The notes under the pieces are model-generated. The model did not search any database. It saw only the letters and a list, made by a program, of their open reading frames with translations, and was not told the origin of the DNA. This document shows positions 44,250 through 54,820 of a stretch of 64,000 bases of DNA, in pieces. The translations under genes were made by a program, and so were the position numbers. How positions within the stretch are numbered: position 1 is the stretch's first letter; each line of letters opens with the position of its first letter. The stretch comes from Novosphingobium lentum NBRC 107847 (lineage in GTDB: Bacteria; Pseudomonadota; Alphaproteobacteria; Sphingomonadales; Sphingomonadaceae), in contig NZ_BCTW01000019.1 of assembly GCF_001590965.1 (NCBI RefSeq), positions 33,386-97,385 of the forward strand, in the 5' to 3' direction.

Positions 44250-47174
44250 TCAGAACTTGACGCCGGCCGCGATGCCGTAGCGGCGTGGCTCGAGCGTGAA
44301 GATGTTGGTGAACAGCCCCGACGACTGATCGGTGACGTACAGGCCGGTGGTGGCGTTGTTGTCGCCGATGTTCTGGATGAAGCCACGGATGAACCAGCGG
44401 TCCTCACCGCCGTTGATCTGCACTTGCGCGTTCATCACCGTGTAGCCGGGGATGCGATCGACGTTGCCGTTGAAGATCGTGCCGTAGCTGTTGCCGGTAT
44501 AGGCGATGTCGAACCGGGGCACGATGCTCATCGCACCGGCCGGGATCGCGTATTGCACGCCCGCCGACCACTTGAATTCCGGCGCCTGCGGCAGCTGGTT
44601 TCCGCGCAAGTTGACCGGCACGCCGGACGTCACACTGATGCCTCCCAGTGCGTTGGCTGCTGCGCTCCCGGAATTGAGATTGAGCACGTTGCAGATGCTG
44701 AAGGCGCCGGTGGTGCTGGTGCCGGGGATCGGCGTGGTCGGCTTGAGCCCGATCGATGCGTTGACCGCGTTGACGAAGCCGTTGGCGGCGGCCGCGCTGC
44801 CCACCTTCGACTGGACCGCGCAGTTGGAACCCAGCGTCAGGTCCTTGATGATCACCGCATCGGACCGGCCGCCCGACACATCGCGCGGATTGATCAGGAA
44901 CTGGTCGCCCGCAACTTTCGACTTCAGGTACGACGCGCTGAGGTTGATCTGCAGCCGGCGGACCGGGGTGATCAGCGCTTCGGCCTCTACGCCATAGATG
45001 TTGGCGCTGATGTTGTCGTTGACCGAGGTGCGCGACACGATGCGGCTGAGCTGCAGGTCCTTGTACTTGTAGTAGAACGCCGAAAGGTTGAGCTGCAGCG
45101 CGCCGAACGTGTTCTTCGACCCAATTTCGAACGAGTCCACCGATTCAGGCCGGAAGCTGGCGTTGACCGCCCCGACCGACAGCGGCGGGTTGATGCCGCC
45201 CGACTTGTAGCCGCGCGCGTAGGACACGTAGAGCAGGTTGTCCGGCGTGATCTGGTAGTCCAGCACCGCGCGCCCGGTGAGCTTGTTGAAGCTGACCGTG
45301 CTGTCGGCAAACGCCTGGACCCCGGCGATCGACTTGTCGAAATCGGCCGTCGCGTAGTTGAGCGCCTGGCTGATGTCGGTCGCACCGAACGGGGCATAGA
45401 TCGCGTTGCCGCCGGTGAACTCGGTCGAAAGACCGTCGCTCAGCAGCGTGGTGCGGGCATGCAGGAACTTCTTGTCGTGGTTGTAGCGCAGGCCCAGCGT
45501 GAGCTTCAGCTTGTCGTTGAACTTGAAATAGCTTTCGCCGAAAATGCCGAAGCTGTTGAGCGTCGCCTTCTCCTGGTTGTTGCGATAGAACGGCGAAGGC
45601 CGGAACACCGGAACCCCGCCTGTCCCGCCCGCCGCCCCTGCCGCCGCGCCGAGGATGCCCGAGGCATAGTCGAGGCCGAAGCTGTTGACGTAGTAGTTGT
45701 TCTGGTCGGTCTCGCCGCGCAGGTATGTCGCGCCGAGCAGGAAGTTGAACATCCCGTCGAACGAGCTGGCGATGTGCGCTTCGGCCGACCACTGCTTGAA
45801 CGTCTGGCTCGATTCATCGAAGTCGAGCGACGACGGTGCGCAGATCTTGGCCCCGCCCGCGCCATAGACGCCGACGTTGTTGGGATCATTGGTCGACTGG
45901 CACACGTTGCCGCCCGGGCCGTTGGGGATCAGCGCGGCCGCGATCGGCGCGAAGAACTTGCCCAGCCCCGGCGCGCCCGAGAATGCCGCCAGCGCGAACA
46001 GCCCGGGGTTGTTGGTCAGGGGGCGCTCGACCGCCAGATTGTAGTCGGTGCGGCTGACGATGGTGTTGCGCGAATAGCCGCCGATCACGTCGAGCTTGAG
46101 GTGGCTGCCCAGCTCCTGCGAAATCCGGCCCTGATAGATTTCCTCGGTGGCGTAGTAGGTTGGTGCATAATCGACGTTGACCGTGCGCACGTCGGTCGGG
46201 TTGACCGCTGCGGAAAACGCATCGGGGGCATAGATGCTGCCAAGGCCCAGCGGCGCAAACTTGGGGCTGACCGCGATGCCGAAGAATTCGTTCGACGACA
46301 GCAGCGAGGCCAGCGTCGAGTTGGCGTTGGTGGTTTCGTTGGCCAGCTTGTCGGGCAGGCAGCCCAGCACGCCGGTGGGATCGCGATGGCACAGCTGCTT
46401 CTGGATGCGGCTGCGATTGTCGTTCTCGTGGAAGTAGTAGCCCATCAGGTCGATCGTGGTGTTCGGGCCCGGCTCCCACCGCAGCGAGCCACGGATCGCG
46501 TAAAGATCGCGCCCGTCGATCGCGCTGTTGGTGAACAGGTTGTGGGTGTAGCCGTCGCGCTTGTTGTACAGCCCGCTGATGCGGACCGCCACGGTGTTGC
46601 CCAGCGGCACGTTGACCATGCCCTTGATCTTGTACGAATTGTAGTTGCCGTACTCGCCCTCGCCCGATGCGGCGAAGGTTTCCATCTGCGGGCGCGCGGT
46701 GATGACGTTGACGACACCCGACGTGGCGTTGCGGCCAAACAGCGTGCCCTGCGGCCCGCGCAGCACTTCGACGCGTTCGAGATCGAAGAACTCGGTTTCG
46801 AACAGCCGGCTCGACACCAGCGGCATGTCGTTGATGTGGATGCCGGTGGCGGCATCGCATGACACGCCGACGCAAAGATCGCCGATGCCGCGAATGGTGA
46901 AGCTGGAACTGGTGAAGTTGGTCTTGGTGAAGGTCACGTTGGGCAGCGTCAGCTGCAGGTCGCTCGAATTCGAGATCTGCTTCTTTTCCAGCGTCTCTGC
47001 CGAAAACGCCGAGACCGCGATCGGCACGTCCTGAATGGATTGCGCCTGGCGCTGCGCGGTGACGATGATCGGCGCAGTATCGAAACCTTCTTCCGAAGCA
47101 GTCGATTGCGCGAAGACCGGGTTGGACATGGCACCGACACAAACGCCGGCCAACAGAAGCAGCTTGCCCCTCAT
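44250..47174 (-). CDS. TonB-dependent outer membrane receptor
   Basis: 974 residues. Signal peptide (cleavage near VFAQS), TonB-box-like PIIVTAQRQ, plug domain (about residues 35-165; FTIRGIGDLCVGVSCD, VEVLRGPQGTLFGRNATSG), and a beta barrel ending GIAAGVKF. Two Cys in the plug loop (LCVGVSCD) may form a disulphide. ATG 47174 has GAGAGGA about eight bases upstream. It belongs to the sphingomonad receptor type used for aromatic, steroid or terpenoid compounds and is separate in sequence from the receptor at 32758. A 201-base gap separates its end from the PQQ gene and holds only a weak hairpin (44072-44114). Confidence 0.92.
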   Translation of the reverse strand: MRGKLLLLAGVCVGAMSNPVFAQSTASEEGFDTAPIIVTAQRQAQSIQDVPIAVSAFSAETLEKKQISNSSDLQLTLPNVTFTKTNFTSSSFTIRGIGDLCVGVSCDAATGIHINDMPLVSSRLFETEFFDLERVEVLRGPQGTLFGRNATSGVVNVITARPQMETFAASGEGEYGNYNSYKIKGMVNVPLGNTVAVRISGLYNKRDGYTHNLFTNSAIDGRDLYAIRGSLRWEPGPNTTIDLMGYYFHENDNRSRIQKQLCHRDPTGVLGCLPDKLANETTNANSTLASLLSSNEFFGIAVSPKFAPLGLGSIYAPDAFSAAVNPTDVRTVNVDYAPTYYATEEIYQGRISQELGSHLKLDVIGGYSRNTIVSRTDYNLAVERPLTNNPGLFALAAFSGAPGLGKFFAPIAAALIPNGPGGNVCQSTNDPNNVGVYGAGGAKICAPSSLDFDESSQTFKQWSAEAHIASSFDGMFNFLLGATYLRGETDQNNYYVNSFGLDYASGILGAAAGAAGGTGGVPVFRPSPFYRNNQEKATLNSFGIFGESYFKFNDKLKLTLGLRYNHDKKFLHARTTLLSDGLSTEFTGGNAIYAPFGATDISQALNYATADFDKSIAGVQAFADSTVSFNKLTGRAVLDYQITPDNLLYVSYARGYKSGGINPPLSVGAVNASFRPESVDSFEIGSKNTFGALQLNLSAFYYKYKDLQLSRIVSRTSVNDNISANIYGVEAEALITPVRRLQINLSASYLKSKVAGDQFLINPRDVSGGRSDAVIIKDLTLGSNCAVQSKVGSAAAANGFVNAVNASIGLKPTTPIPGTSTTGAFSICNVLNLNSGSAAANALGGISVTSGVPVNLRGNQLPQAPEFKWSAGVQYAIPAGAMSIVPRFDIAYTGNSYGTIFNGNVDRIPGYTVMNAQVQINGGEDRWFIRGFIQNIGDNNATTGLYVTDQSSGLFTNIFTLEPRRYGIAAGVKF

Positions 47175-47352
47175 AAGATCAGTCCTCTCTCTCCAGCGGT
47201 GCCCGATCGTTTGGCGGGCTACCGGAACAGAGGACATAACGGCCTGATTCGGTTGTCAACCGTCATTTGCAAATCGCGCCTTGCCGTAACGGCAGGTAGC
47301 GTCCGTCCGAGGCGCGGAAGCCACACTTTGGCGAGAATCGGTCGTTTTCGAC

Positions 47353-47402
47353 TGTGAATTTGAGTGTGAACATAGCCATTGCAATTCACATCACAGTGTG
47401 AA
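47353..47402. promoter_or_regulatory. TGTGAA repeat array upstream of the RibB fusion
   Basis: TGTGAA occurs at 47353-47358, 47365-47370 and 47397-47402, with TTCACA at 47385-47390. The last two form an exact 6-6-6 palindrome (47385-47402) that ends 11 bases before the ribBX start codon. The spacing between the direct copies is 12 bases. This is a good candidate operator for a helix-turn-helix protein, possibly the N-terminal domain of the adjacent gene product. Confidence 0.55.
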
Positions 47403-47413
47403 ATACCGTGGCC

Positions 47414-48679
47414 ATGGCAAACGATCTCATCGAAAAAATCCGCAACCTCGTCACCGAGGGCGGCATGTCGCGGTCCGGGCTCGCGCGTGCGGCCGGACTT
47501 CACGCCAACTCGCTGCGCGACCTGACGCTGCCCGGCTGGAACCCCACCGCCGACACGCTGCTGAAGCTGGAGCGGGTGCTGACCGAAAGCGACGATGTCC
47601 CGTCGCTGGTGCCGATCGAGGAAATCATCGACGAAGCGCGCAATGGCCGCATGTACATCCTGGTCGATGATGAGGACCGCGAGAACGAAGGCGACCTGAT
47701 CATCCCGGCGCAGATGGCCACGCCCGACGCGATCAACTTCATGGCCACCCACGGTCGCGGGTTGATCTGCCTGGCGCTCGGTCGCCAGCGGGTTGAGCAG
47801 CTCGGGCTGGAACCGATGAGCCGCAAGAACGGCACGCGCCACGAAACCGCGTTCACCGTCTCGATCGAGGCGCGCGACGGCGTGACCACGGGCATCTCGG
47901 CGGGCGACCGCGCGCGCACCGTGGCGGTGGCAATCGATGCCTCCAAGGGGCAGGACGAAATCGTCACGCCGGGCCATGTCTTCCCGCTGATCGCGCGCGA
48001 CGGCGGCGTGCTGGTGCGCGCCGGCCATACCGAGGCGGCGGTCGACATCTCGCGCCTGGCCGGGCTCAACCCCGCCGGCGTGATCTGCGAGATCATGAAG
48101 GACGACGGCACGATGGCGCGGATGGACGACCTCGTCCCGTTCGCCCGCCGCCACGGCCTGAAAATCGGCACGATCCGCGATCTGATCGAATATCGCCGCC
48201 GCCATGATCATCTCGTCCAGAAGGTCTCGGACGTGCCGTTCTCGTCGGATTACGGCGGCGACTGGCGCATGATTACCTATCGCAACAAGATCGACGGCAG
48301 CCAGAGCTTCGTCCTGCAAAAAGGCCAGGTGGTGGCAGGCGAGCCGACCTTGGCGCGCGTCCACACCATTTCGGTGTTCGACGACATGCTCGGCCGCCCC
48401 GGCCCCAAGAAGCGCACGCTGCAGCGCGCGATGGTCGAAGTGGGCAAGGCGGGTGCGGGGCTGCTGGTGCTGCTGATCAGCCCGGCCGAAGGCGATCCCG
48501 AACAGGGCGGCGGCATCGCGCCGGACATGGACTTGCGCAGCTATGGCATCGGCGCGCAGATCCTTGCGGATCTGGGCGTGCACGACATGATCCTGTTGAC
48601 CAACGCGCATCGCAACGTTGTCGCAATCGAAGGCTACGGCCTCAACATCGTCGGCGAACGGCCGATACCGGCGGAGTAA
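47414..48679 (+). CDS. ribBX: HTH - RibB (DHBP synthase) - RibX-like fusion
   Basis: 421 residues in three parts. Residues about 1-55 look like an XRE/lambda-repressor-type helix-turn-helix (MSRSGLARAAGLHANSLRDL, PTADTLLKLERVL). Residues about 60-265 are 3,4-dihydroxy-2-butanone-4-phosphate synthase with DDEDRENEGDLIIPA and THGRGLICLAL. The rest resembles GTP cyclohydrolase II but lacks its three zinc Cys and the RCDCG segment, as in RibB-RibX hybrids reported in proteobacteria. It makes the four-carbon unit of riboflavin from ribulose 5-phosphate. ATG 47414 is used; GTG 47408 is an alternative. No clear ribosome site is seen. Confidence 0.83.
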   Translation: MANDLIEKIRNLVTEGGMSRSGLARAAGLHANSLRDLTLPGWNPTADTLLKLERVLTESDDVPSLVPIEEIIDEARNGRMYILVDDEDRENEGDLIIPAQMATPDAINFMATHGRGLICLALGRQRVEQLGLEPMSRKNGTRHETAFTVSIEARDGVTTGISAGDRARTVAVAIDASKGQDEIVTPGHVFPLIARDGGVLVRAGHTEAAVDISRLAGLNPAGVICEIMKDDGTMARMDDLVPFARRHGLKIGTIRDLIEYRRRHDHLVQKVSDVPFSSDYGGDWRMITYRNKIDGSQSFVLQKGQVVAGEPTLARVHTISVFDDMLGRPGPKKRTLQRAMVEVGKAGAGLLVLLISPAEGDPEQGGGIAPDMDLRSYGIGAQILADLGVHDMILLTNAHRNVVAIEGYGLNIVGERPIPAE

Positions 48680-48685
48680 GTCAGC

Positions 48686-49105
48686 ATGGCCAAGATCCTC
48701 ATCGTGGAAGCGCGCTTCTACGACCACCTGAACGACATGCTGATCGCGGGCGCCAAGGCCGCGATCAAGGCGGCGGGCCACAAGTCGGAGGTGATCACGG
48801 TCCCCGGCGCGCTGGAAATCCCGGCGGCGATCGCGCTGGCCGACCAGAGCGACATGTACGACGGGTTCGTCGCGATCGGCGTGGTGATTCGCGGCGAAAC
48901 CTATCATTTCGAGATCGTCGCGGGCGAAAGCGCGCGCGGGATCATGGCGCTGACCATGGACGGCGTGCCGATCGGCAACGGCATTCTCACGGTCGAGAAC
49001 GAAGCACAGGCGCTGGTGCGCGCCGATCCTGCGCAGAAGGACAAGGGCGGTGAGGCGGCCAAGGCCGCGCTGGCGCTGATGGCGTTGCGCGAAAAGCTCG
49101 CCTGA
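48686..49105 (+). CDS. ribH: 6,7-dimethyl-8-ribityllumazine synthase
   Basis: 139 residues, the usual length. [29 protein letters not shown] and [20 protein letters not shown] cover the phosphate, ribityl and catalytic sites, with the general-base His in TYHFE. It joins the RibB product with the pyrimidine intermediate to form lumazine, the direct precursor of riboflavin. Six bases after ribBX, it is clearly in the same operon. Confidence 0.93.
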   Translation: MAKILIVEARFYDHLNDMLIAGAKAAIKAAGHKSEVITVPGALEIPAAIALADQSDMYDGFVAIGVVIRGETYHFEIVAGESARGIMALTMDGVPIGNGILTVENEAQALVRADPAQKDKGGEAAKAALALMALREKLA

Positions 49106-49184
49106 CCACCAGCTTGCGGTTTCGGGGAACGAAACCGGCGCGGGGATGATTGGTCTCCCGCACGCCAACGGGGGATTTTACGCC

Positions 49185-49493
49185 ATGAACGGACCGCTCG
49201 AATGGTTCGGCGCGATCGGGGCGATCATCGCCGCCGCCATGATCGCGGCCGACCTTGGCCGGCGCTGGACCGGCTGGGGCTTCGTGCTGTTCGTCGCGAC
49301 CTCGATCGCGTGGGTAACCTCGGGCCTCGTCAACGGCACGATGCCGATCGCGGTGCAGAACGGCCTGCTGCTCGCGGTCAACGCCTGGGGCGTGTGGCAA
49401 TATTTGCTCAGCCCGAAGAAGAAGCGCGAGATCGACCGGGCCGAGCAGATCGAGGCCGAGGCCAAGGAAGAGGTCGCGGCCGAAACCGCCTGA
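49185..49493 (+). CDS. Small inner membrane protein, three helices
   Basis: 102 residues. Three hydrophobic segments are visible (about 6-24, 31-50, 55-73), followed by a charged helical tail EIDRAEQIEAEAKEEVAAE. ATG 49185 has GGGGGA nine bases upstream; ATG 49146 would add 13 residues and lacks a proper ribosome site. I do not recognise a function. It follows ribH by 79 bases. Confidence 0.7.
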   Translation: MNGPLEWFGAIGAIIAAAMIAADLGRRWTGWGFVLFVATSIAWVTSGLVNGTMPIAVQNGLLLAVNAWGVWQYLLSPKKKREIDRAEQIEAEAKEEVAAETA

Positions 49494-49527
49494 CCCCTGC
49501 CCTGCCCCCTTTCCCCGGCGGCAATTT

Positions 49528-51627
49528 CTACCAGACCTTCACGCGCTTTTCCGGTGCCAGATACAGCTTGTCGCCCGGCTGCACGTCGAACGCCTTGTAC
49601 CACGCATCGAGGTTGCGCACCGTCAGCGCGCGATACTGGCCCGGCGCGTGGCCGTCGGTGGCGAGACGCCCGCGCAGCGCCTCGTCGCGGGTCTTGGTCG
49701 CCCAGCTTTGCGCGAACGCGATGAAGAACCGCTGGTCGCCGGACAATCCGTCGATCACCGGCGCCTCCTTGCCGCCGAGCGAGGCGTGATAGGCATCGTA
49801 CGATGCTGACAGGCCGGCCACGTCGGCGATGTTCTCACCCAGCGTCAGCTTGCCGTTGACGTGCATGCCGGGGAACGGGGTGTAGGTGTCGAACTGCTGC
49901 GCCAGCGCGTCGCCCGCCGCGTTGAACCGCGCCAGGTCCGATGCGGTCCACCAGTTGCGCATCGCGCCGGTCGAATCGAACGCCGCGCCGTTGTTGTCGA
50001 AGCTGTGGCTGATCTCGTGGCCGATCGTCGCGCCGATCCCGCCGTAGTTGTAGGCCGCGTCGGCGGCCGGATCGAAGAACGGGCGCTGCAGGATCGCGGC
50101 GGGGAAGTTCAGCGCGTTCTGCACCGGCAGGTTGACCGCGTTGACCAGCTGCGCGTTCATCCACCATTCGCGCTTGTCCAGCGGCTTGCCGATCTTGGAC
50201 AGTTGCTGCGCGTAGTTGGCCTTTTCCGCCGCCTGCACATCGGCATAGGCGTTGTCGGGCGTCACCGTCAGGCCGCCATACTCGACCCACTTTTCGGGAT
50301 AGCCGACGCCGACCTCGATCGTCTCTACCTTCTTGAGCGCTTCCTGCTTCGTCGCGGGCGCGAGCCAGTCGATCGCGCTCACGCGCTTCGAGAACGCCGC
50401 CTTGATGTTGGTGACCATGCCCTGCACTTCGGCCTTGGCCGACGCCGGGAAATACTTGTCGACATACAGCTTGCCCATCGCATCGCCGAGCAGCGCGTTG
50501 ACTGCGCCCAGCGCGCGCTTGTCGCGCGGGCGCTGCGCGGTCGTGCCCTGCAACGCGGTGCCGTAGAATGCGAAGTGATCGTGGTCGATCGTGCTGGGCA
50601 GCACCGATGCGTTGCTGTTGATCTGGTGGAACGTCAGCCAGTCCTTCCACGCCTCCAGCGGTTGCGAGGCGACCAGTGCGGACAGCTTGGGGATGGCCCC
50701 GGCGTGGTAAGCGGCAAACTTCTGCTGGTTCCCCAGCTGCGCCGCCGACAGGAACGCGTCCCAGTCGATGCCGGGGGCCTTGGTGGCGAAATCGGCCTTG
50801 GACCACACCGCCGCCGAATGCTGGAAATCCTCGCTCTGCTCGCGCGTGGCGTGGGCCTGCGCGATCTTCGTCTCGAGGTCGAAAATGCGCTGCGCCTTCG
50901 CCGGCGCATCGGCGATGGCCGCGTCGGTCAGCACTTGCGCGATGTGGGCTTTGTACTTGGTGCGCAGTTCGACCATCTTGGGGTCGGCGGACAGGTAATA
51001 TTCGCGCTCGGGCATGCCCAGCCCGCCCTGCAGGATGTACGGGACCACCTCGCCACCCGCCAGCGCCTGCGTCACGAACACGCCGAACAGGTTCTCGGTC
51101 TGGAAGTTGGTGGCGTTGAGCGGATCGACGTCGGCGCGAATCTGGCTGCCCAGCACGCTCGACAGCGACTTCACGTCGTTGATCGCGGCAAAACGGTCGA
51201 GCTCAGGCTGGACCGGCTTCATGCCTGCCGCGTCGATCGCGGCGGTGTTCATGAACGCGTTGTAGAACGCCTTGATCCGCGCGCCGTCGCTGTCTGCCGC
51301 TGGGTCGGACTTGAGCAAGTCGGCCATCAGTTCGCCGATCTGCTTTTCGGTCTGCTGGTCGGCGATGAAGAAGCCGCCCACGCTTGAGCGATCGGCCGGA
51401 ATCTCGGTGGTCTTCATCCAGTTGCCGTTGGCATAGCCGTAGAAATCGTCGCCCGGCTTGATCGTCTTGTCCATCGCCTTGGGATCGATCCCCAGCGCGT
51501 TGCCCGCGCTGGCGGTGGCGGTCGGCGTGGTCCCCGCCATCTTGCAAGCGGCAGGCCCGGCGAGCACCGAGGCGCCCAGCAGCAAAGCGGCAAACATGCG
51601 GCGACGGCGCGCGGATCGATCAATCAT
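49528..51627 (-). CDS. M13 family metallopeptidase (neprilysin-like)
   Basis: 699 residues with an N-terminal signal (MFAALLLGASVLAG) and mature part starting near ACKMAG. The M13 N-terminal domain (DFYGYANGNWMKTTEIPADR) is followed by the zinc motif GATIGHEISHSFD and the third-ligand motif GENIADVAGLSASYDAY. It is a periplasmic or exported zinc oligopeptidase. A Cys after GPAA might be lipidated but the lipobox is poor. ATG 51627 is preferred over 51639, where AAAGG touches the start codon. Confidence 0.88.
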   Translation of the reverse strand: MIDRSARRRRMFAALLLGASVLAGPAACKMAGTTPTATASAGNALGIDPKAMDKTIKPGDDFYGYANGNWMKTTEIPADRSSVGGFFIADQQTEKQIGELMADLLKSDPAADSDGARIKAFYNAFMNTAAIDAAGMKPVQPELDRFAAINDVKSLSSVLGSQIRADVDPLNATNFQTENLFGVFVTQALAGGEVVPYILQGGLGMPEREYYLSADPKMVELRTKYKAHIAQVLTDAAIADAPAKAQRIFDLETKIAQAHATREQSEDFQHSAAVWSKADFATKAPGIDWDAFLSAAQLGNQQKFAAYHAGAIPKLSALVASQPLEAWKDWLTFHQINSNASVLPSTIDHDHFAFYGTALQGTTAQRPRDKRALGAVNALLGDAMGKLYVDKYFPASAKAEVQGMVTNIKAAFSKRVSAIDWLAPATKQEALKKVETIEVGVGYPEKWVEYGGLTVTPDNAYADVQAAEKANYAQQLSKIGKPLDKREWWMNAQLVNAVNLPVQNALNFPAAILQRPFFDPAADAAYNYGGIGATIGHEISHSFDNNGAAFDSTGAMRNWWTASDLARFNAAGDALAQQFDTYTPFPGMHVNGKLTLGENIADVAGLSASYDAYHASLGGKEAPVIDGLSGDQRFFIAFAQSWATKTRDEALRGRLATDGHAPGQYRALTVRNLDAWYKAFDVQPGDKLYLAPEKRVKVW

Positions 51628-51789
51628 CTGTGACGGCATCCTTTATGGGCGCGCGCCGACGTCCCGCGCGCGCGCTGGTTTCATTGGCAACCGTTTAGGA
51701 GCGCAAGGATGAACCGCCAACAACCATTTGTCGGCGGTCATCGGGCGTTGGTCGAATGCTAACGTTCGAACGCGATGACACAGCCTCGA

Positions 51790-51876
51790 CCCGCTCATCC
51801 CGAGCGAAGTCGAGGGATGCTTCGCCACGTTCAAACTGTAGCGCACGTGTCTCGACTTCGCTCGACATGAGCGGGG
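51790..51876. repeat. REP-like inverted repeat (TCATCCCGAGCG type)
   Basis: Arms around 51790-51815 and 51851-51876 share CCCGCTCAT and GAGCGAAGTCGAG in inverted order with a three-base mismatch block, loop about 35 bases. It lies in the gap between the divergently read M13 peptidase start (51627) and the enolase end (51908), and could end enolase transcription. It is closest to the copies at 62108-62143 and 62439-62476. Confidence 0.82.
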
Positions 51877-51907
51877 ATAGCGTGGAGCAACCAAATGCCG
51901 GCAGGAA

Positions 51908-53281
<1,374 letters not shown>

Positions 53282-53362
53282 CTATCGGCTGGAACCATGG
53301 CAGGCAAGCAGCGTTGCATGGCCGAGAAGAACATGGGGCGGACCGGGATGGTGCAGTGCAAC

Positions 53363-53390
53363 TTGCGATTGCCGCGATCCGTTCTATCTA
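53363..53390 (+). promoter_or_regulatory. Candidate sigma-70-type promoter
   Basis: TTGCGA and TATCTA are spaced by 16 bases, 58 bases before the ATG at 53448. It is the best -35/-10 pair in the 253-base divergent gap between enolase and the small membrane protein cluster. Prediction by eye only. Confidence 0.35.
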
Positions 53391-53447
53391 ATGGACTTGG
53401 CTCTTGCGCCACAGGCGCGGGGCGGACCAGGGCAAAGGAACGACACG

Positions 53448-54032
53448 ATGGCCGATACCACTGAAACGACCGATGGCACCGCCGCCAAGAGCGCAGCCAC
53501 TGCCCGCAAGAAAATCGCCGAAGCCACCTCCAGCGTCGAGACGGCCATGACCGACGGCATCGGTGAGGCCAAGTCGCGCTTCAACAAGGCCATCGAGGAA
53601 GCCAAGGCCGGTGCCGAGGCGCTCAAGGACGAAGCGCTGGGCCGCACCACCGCTTACAAGGAAAAGGTTGCCGGCAGCGCCAGCGACTGGACCGAAGATG
53701 CCAAGGTCTACGCTGGGCAAGCCAAGGACAAGGCCGCCGATCTGGCCAACCAGGGCAAATCCAAGGCCAGCGACGCGCTGACCGGCCTGGGCAAGACGCT
53801 GGCCGATACGTCTTCCACCATCGATGAAAAGCTGGGCGTGCAGTACGGCGATTATGCCCGCAGCGCCGCCCGATCGATCCAGGAAGCGGCCGCCAAGCTG
53901 GAATCGAAAGATCTCAACGAACTGGGCGAAGAAGCCAAGGAGCTTGTCCGCAAGAGCCCTGGCGTGGCGATCGGCATTGCCGCTGTCGCCGGTTTTATGC
54001 TGTCGCGCTTGTTCCGTGGGTCCAGCGATTGA
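53448..54032 (+). CDS. Alanine/lysine-rich protein with C-terminal membrane anchor (DUF883-like)
   Basis: 194 residues. About 160 residues of amphipathic, Ala/Lys/Glu-rich helix (apolipoprotein- or CsbD-like pattern: ATARKKIAEATSS, KAGAEALKDEALG) are followed by VRKSPGVAIGIAAVAGFMLSRLFR, a single membrane anchor as in ElaB/YqjD proteins. ATG 53448 has AAAGGAA seven bases upstream. It starts a four-gene cluster up to 55328. Proteins of this type are membrane-linked and stationary-phase or stress related in other bacteria; that role is inferred. Confidence 0.72.
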   Translation: MADTTETTDGTAAKSAATARKKIAEATSSVETAMTDGIGEAKSRFNKAIEEAKAGAEALKDEALGRTTAYKEKVAGSASDWTEDAKVYAGQAKDKAADLANQGKSKASDALTGLGKTLADTSSTIDEKLGVQYGDYARSAARSIQEAAAKLESKDLNELGEEAKELVRKSPGVAIGIAAVAGFMLSRLFRGSSD

Positions 54033-54066
54033 CAGCAGCGGTTCGCGCCGGTCTTGCTGTCGGGAC

Positions 54067-54477
54067 ATGAACGAACTTTTGTCGCCTGAAACCGCCGTTG
54101 CAGATGGCGCGGACAGCGCCGTGGCGGAAGCTGCGGAGCCGCCCGCGCTGTTCGACAGCCTGCGCGCGCTGATCGACGATGGCCAGACGCTGGCCGAAGC
54201 CGAGATCGCCTTCCAGAAAGTGCGCGCCCGCTATGTGCTCGGCCGGGCCAAGGGCATTGCCGCGCTGGCGGTGCTGGGCCTGTTCCTGGCGTTCTTCACG
54301 CTGGTCGCGCTGGTGGTGGGGCTGCTCCTCGCGCTGACGCCGCTGGTCGGCCCATGGGGCGCGCTGGCGATCGTCGGTGCGGCGCTGCTGGCCGGCACGG
54401 CGCTGTGCGCGCTGGTGATCGCGCGGCGGGTTGCGCGGATCAAGGCGGTGCTGTTCCACAAGGGGCCTGACGCATGA
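54067..54477 (+). CDS. Phage holin family-like (YqjE type) membrane protein
   Basis: 136 residues: an N-terminal soluble helix region, then two long hydrophobic segments (about 65-90 and 95-118), followed by a short basic tail ARRVARIKAVLFHKG. This is the YqjE/putative Actinobacterial holin-X layout. Despite the family name there is no prophage here; the gene is part of the same cluster as the ElaB/YqjD-like gene, as yqjD-yqjE are in enterobacteria. Confidence 0.72.
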   Translation: MNELLSPETAVADGADSAVAEAAEPPALFDSLRALIDDGQTLAEAEIAFQKVRARYVLGRAKGIAALAVLGLFLAFFTLVALVVGLLLALTPLVGPWGALAIVGAALLAGTALCALVIARRVARIKAVLFHKGPDA

Positions 54478-54487
54478 GCATCGCGGC

Positions 54488-54820
54488 ATGAGCGAAAGCA
54501 GCGATGCCGCCAGCCTGGCCGAAGCGCGCGACTTGCGCGAGCAGGCGTGGGCGCTGGTCAAACATGACATTTCCGGCCTGCGCGAAGGAATTGGCGAACG
54601 CCCGATCGGCCGGCGGATCAAGGATGCCGCCGCCGAGGAAGTGGTCGAGGCGATCGACACCGCGCGCGAAGTTGCCAGCGAACACAAAGCGATAGTGGCG
54701 GGAACGATGCTGGCGCTCGCGGCTTGGGTACTACGAGGTCCGATCGGATCGGTCCTGCACGGGTTTTTCGGGGGCGAAGAACGGGGCGGGCATGATGAGG
54801 AAGGACAAGATAGTGACTGA
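54488..54820 (+). CDS. Small helical membrane-anchored protein
   Basis: 110 residues. A charged helical part (EARDLREQAWALVKHD) precedes one hydrophobic segment (about residues 69-90) and an acidic tail GGHDEEGQDSD. It starts 10 bases after the holin-family stop and its end overlaps the next gene by eight bases. I do not recognise a named family; position suggests a YqjK-like third partner of the cluster. Confidence 0.65.
   Translation: MSESSDAASLAEARDLREQAWALVKHDISGLREGIGERPIGRRIKDAAAEEVVEAIDTAREVASEHKAIVAGTMLALAAWVLRGPIGSVLHGFFGGEERGGHDEEGQDSD

Noticed and set aside
47175..47413. FMN riboswitch before the riboflavin genes
   Set aside because: I looked for the conserved RFN-element helices (AGGGGCGGGG-type and GAxxxC loops) and did not see them; the TGTGAA repeats are the only clear structure.
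54067..54477. Prophage remnant suggested by the holin-family protein
   Set aside because: No integrase, capsid, lysin or other phage gene is near. The layout matches chromosomal yqjD-yqjE type clusters.
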